Source: JADGOV01 sp040002735 (GTDB lineage: Bacteria > Actinomycetota > Actinomycetes > JADGOV01). From it: 5,573 nt of DNA. How positions within the stretch are numbered: position 1 is the first letter of the stretch; every line of letters starts with the position of its first letter. Positions 4,200-5,573 of this stretch are shown here, piece after piece. The notes beneath the pieces are model-generated. The model had not been told where the DNA came from. It did no database searches and saw nothing but the letters and a program-made list of their open reading frames with translations. The stretch is from positions 1 to 5,573 of the forward strand of contig JBDUDX010000229.1 of assembly GCA_040002735.1 (NCBI GenBank), given 5' to 3'. Position numbers and translations under genes: made by a program.

Positions 4200-5573
4200 C
4201 GACGGAGATGCCCACGTCGGCGGCGTGCAGCGCTAGCGCGTCGTTGACGCCGTCGCCGAGGAAGCCGACGCCGCCGCCGCTGCGCCGCTGGGCGTGGACG
4301 ATTCGCGCCTTGTGCTCCGGGTTGACCCGGGCGAAGACCGTCGTAGTGGGGATCGCCGCCGCGAGCTCAGGGTCGGTGAGGGCGTCGAGTTGGGTTCCGG
4401 TGAGCGCGCCCGCGCCCAGCCCCAGGTCGCGGCAGACTCTGAGGGCGACCGCGGGATTGTCGCCGGTGACGACTTTCACCGCTATGCCGAGGTCGGCGAG
4501 GCGGCGCAGCGCTTCGGCCGCGTTCTGTTTCGGGGGGTCGAGGAACACCAGCAAGCCGGCTAGGCGCAGTCCGTGCTCGTCCGCCGCTGTGGGCTGGGCG
4601 GTGCCTGCGGCTGGCCGGGTGGCTACCGCGACGACCCGGTTGCCTGCGGCGAACTCCTTCTCCAGCGCGGCGCGGGCCGCCGCCGGCACGTCGAGGCATC
4701 GGTCCAGGATGGTCTCCGGCGCCCCTTTGGTGACCAGCGTCAACCGGGCTGCGCTGTCTTGGACGAGGACCGATACCATCCGGCGCTCGTGGTCGAACGG
4801 GAGGACCCCGAGCCGGGAGTAGCCGCCGAGCCCGGCCCGTTCATCGGCGGCGGCCGCGGATTCCCATAGCGCCTTGTCCAACGGGTTCCCACCGGCCGGC
4901 TGCCCGTCTGCTGCCGTGTTCTCGGTACACAACAGCCCCCATCGCAGCACCATGTACTCCGCACCGGCCGGCACCGCGCGTATGTAGTCGATATGGCCCT
5001 CGGTGAGGGTGCCGGTCTTGTCGGTGAACAGCACGTCCACATCGCCGAGGTCCTCGATGCACACCAGCCGTTTGACCAGCACCTTGCGGCGGCTCATCCG
5101 CCGGGATCCGGCGGCGAGGCTGGTGGACACCACCGCCGGCAGCAGCTGCGGAGTGATGCCGACCGCGATCGCGAGGGAGAACAGCAGGGCGTCGATGACC
5201 GGCTTGTGAAGGGCCACGTTGATCGCGAAGATCGAGATGGTCAACGCGCCGGCGACGTAGGCGAGCAACATAGAGAACCGGCGCAGCCCGACCTGGAACT
5301 CGGTGTTCAGCTGATGCGTACTCAACCCGGCAGCGATCTTGCCGAACTCGGTGTGGGCGCCGGTGGCAACTACCAGCCCGCGTCCGCTGCCGGCGTGCAC
5401 CACGGTGCCCATCAGCGCGCACCCGGTCAGCTCCGCTAGCGGAGTCCCGGCCGGCACCGGGGCGGTGGCCTTCTCCACCGGCAGCGATTCCCCGGTCAGC
5501 ACCGATTCGTCGCACTCCAAGCCGGTCACCTGCAGGAGCCGGATGTAGGCCGGCAGGATGTCGCCGAGCCGTA
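4162..5573 (-). CDS. MgtA-type ATPase, catalytic segment (partial, ends at frameshift)
   Basis: First reading-frame segment, open at the right edge. It runs from the actuator domain (GDILPAYIRLL, then DESVLTGES) through two membrane helices, near FSMLLAYVAGALTISIFAI and VIDALLFSLAIAVGITPQLLP, into the cytoplasmic catalytic core. The phosphorylated Asp is in DKTGTLTEG (Asp codon 5020-5022); KGAPET (Lys codon 4726-4728) is the ATP-binding loop; TGDN is at 4456-4467 and GDGVND at 4240-4257. After GISV the frame leaves the family sequence (AQPPTSPKTPLT) and stops at TGA 4164-4162. The helix-4 motif reads PQLLP where MgtA typically has PEMLP. A GTG at 5529 opens the frame in the window, but homology continues upstream of it, so it is not the true start. 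The symbol rests on family resemblance. Confidence 0.8.
   Translation of the reverse strand, partial: RLGDILPAYIRLLQVTGLECDESVLTGESLPVEKATAPVPAGTPLAELTGCALMGTVVHAGSGRGLVVATGAHTEFGKIAAGLSTHQLNTEFQVGLRRFSMLLAYVAGALTISIFAINVALHKPVIDALLFSLAIAVGITPQLLPAVVSTSLAAGSRRMSRRKVLVKRLVCIEDLGDVDVLFTDKTGTLTEGHIDYIRAVPAGAEYMVLRWGLLCTENTAADGQPAGGNPLDKALWESAAAADERAGLGGYSRLGVLPFDHERRMVSVLVQDSAARLTLVTKGAPETILDRCLDVPAAARAALEKEFAAGNRVVAVATRPAAGTAQPTAADEHGLRLAGLLVFLDPPKQNAAEALRRLADLGIAVKVVTGDNPAVALRVCRDLGLGAGALTGTQLDALTDPELAAAIPTTTVFARVNPEHKARIVHAQRRSGGGVGFLGDGVNDALALHAADVGISVAQPPTSPKTPLT
4199..4200 (-). other. Frameshift point in the ATPase gene
   Basis: On the coding strand the sequence is ATC TCC GTC GCTCAGCC; the family reads GISVDSATDVAKDAADV. 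Adding one base to give GTC GAC TCA GCC restores GISVDSATDVAKDAADVILLEKDL without a break, so the simplest event is loss of a single base between 4200 and 4199 inside the Asp codon. There is no homopolymer or slippery heptamer here, which argues against programmed frameshifting. Confidence 0.8.

Larger units (their letters stand above)
3407..5573 (-). pseudogene. Magnesium-translocating P-type ATPase (MgtA/MgtB type), frameshifted and cut by the window edge
   Basis: Whole locus of a type IIIB P-type ATPase, an inner-membrane pump that uses ATP to bring Mg2+ into the cell. About 720 codons are visible; family members have about 850-900, so about 150-180 N-terminal codons lie beyond 5573. The order of motifs is complete for the visible part: actuator DESVLTGES, helices 3-4, phosphorylation motif, nucleotide-binding KGAPET, TGDN, GDGVND, then six C-terminal helices. 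The call to the Mg2+ group rests on the C-terminal helices (SSNFGN, YDSSQLAIP, FGPLSSVFDFATFAIM, QSGWF-like FRSGWF), which follow MgtA closely. The frame breaks between 4199 and 4200, so as written only a truncated pump would be made. A sequencing error is the main alternative to a true pseudogene. It converges on the 76-residue gene. Confidence 0.85.

Noticed and set aside
4162..4200. Programmed ribosomal frameshifting in the ATPase gene
   Set aside because: No slippery heptamer or obvious stimulatory structure at the break, and this family is not known to use frameshifting.
4208..4822. Plus-strand open frames (4208-4822, 4993-5439 and others) opposite the ATPase gene
   Set aside because: Antisense shadows of a gene with unmistakable P-type ATPase motifs; translations are Arg/Ser/Ala-rich without domains.

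Overview
This is high-GC DNA with GTG starts, purine-rich ribosome binding sites and strong G/C bias at third codon positions. It reads as chromosomal sequence from an actinomycete-type bacterium; the genus cannot be fixed from the window. Nothing points to a phage, plasmid backbone, CRISPR array, rRNA or tRNA.

Layout, left to right. Positions 1-183 are non-coding with a strong hairpin (38-70). A small gene on the minus strand (184-417) encodes a 77-residue protein that is little more than a LuxR/GerE-type helix-turn-helix. A 517-base divergent spacer follows (418-934) with two 15-bp palindromes of the same 6-3-6 design and a 10-bp direct repeat at exactly 20-bp spacing. The next gene (935-2437, plus) encodes a 500-residue CYTH-CHAD protein, a predicted triphosphate-binding or hydrolysing domain joined to a polyphosphate-binding helical domain. 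Just after its stop lies the 3' end of a decayed IS5-type transposase (about 2495-2629), followed by what looks like the outer end of that element. A 376-base stretch without a recognisable gene (2651-3026) ends in three CGTACC repeats spaced 11 and 12 bp apart. These sit ahead of a small unrecognised gene (3027-3257, plus; 76 residues) with a very good ribosome binding site.

From 3407 to the right edge, on the minus strand, is a magnesium-transporter-type P-type ATPase (MgtA/MgtB family). Its first roughly 150-180 codons lie outside the window. The reading frame is broken by an apparent one-base deletion at 4199/4200, just after the GDGVND hinge motif. The catalytic half and the six C-terminal membrane helices are therefore in different frames. 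A second oddity is a Tyr in place of the usual Asp in the actuator-domain PAD motif. Either the gene is decaying or the sequence contains an error.

No operon is evident: neighbouring genes are divergent, separated by an IS scar, or convergent. A thematic link is possible, because CYTH enzymes use Mg2+ and CHAD domains bind polyphosphate, a large Mg2+ chelator, but this is inference from proximity only. I see no clear new multi-gene system. The best leads are the unrecognised 76-residue gene with its repeat-bearing upstream region, and the palindrome pair between the small regulator and the CYTH-CHAD gene.
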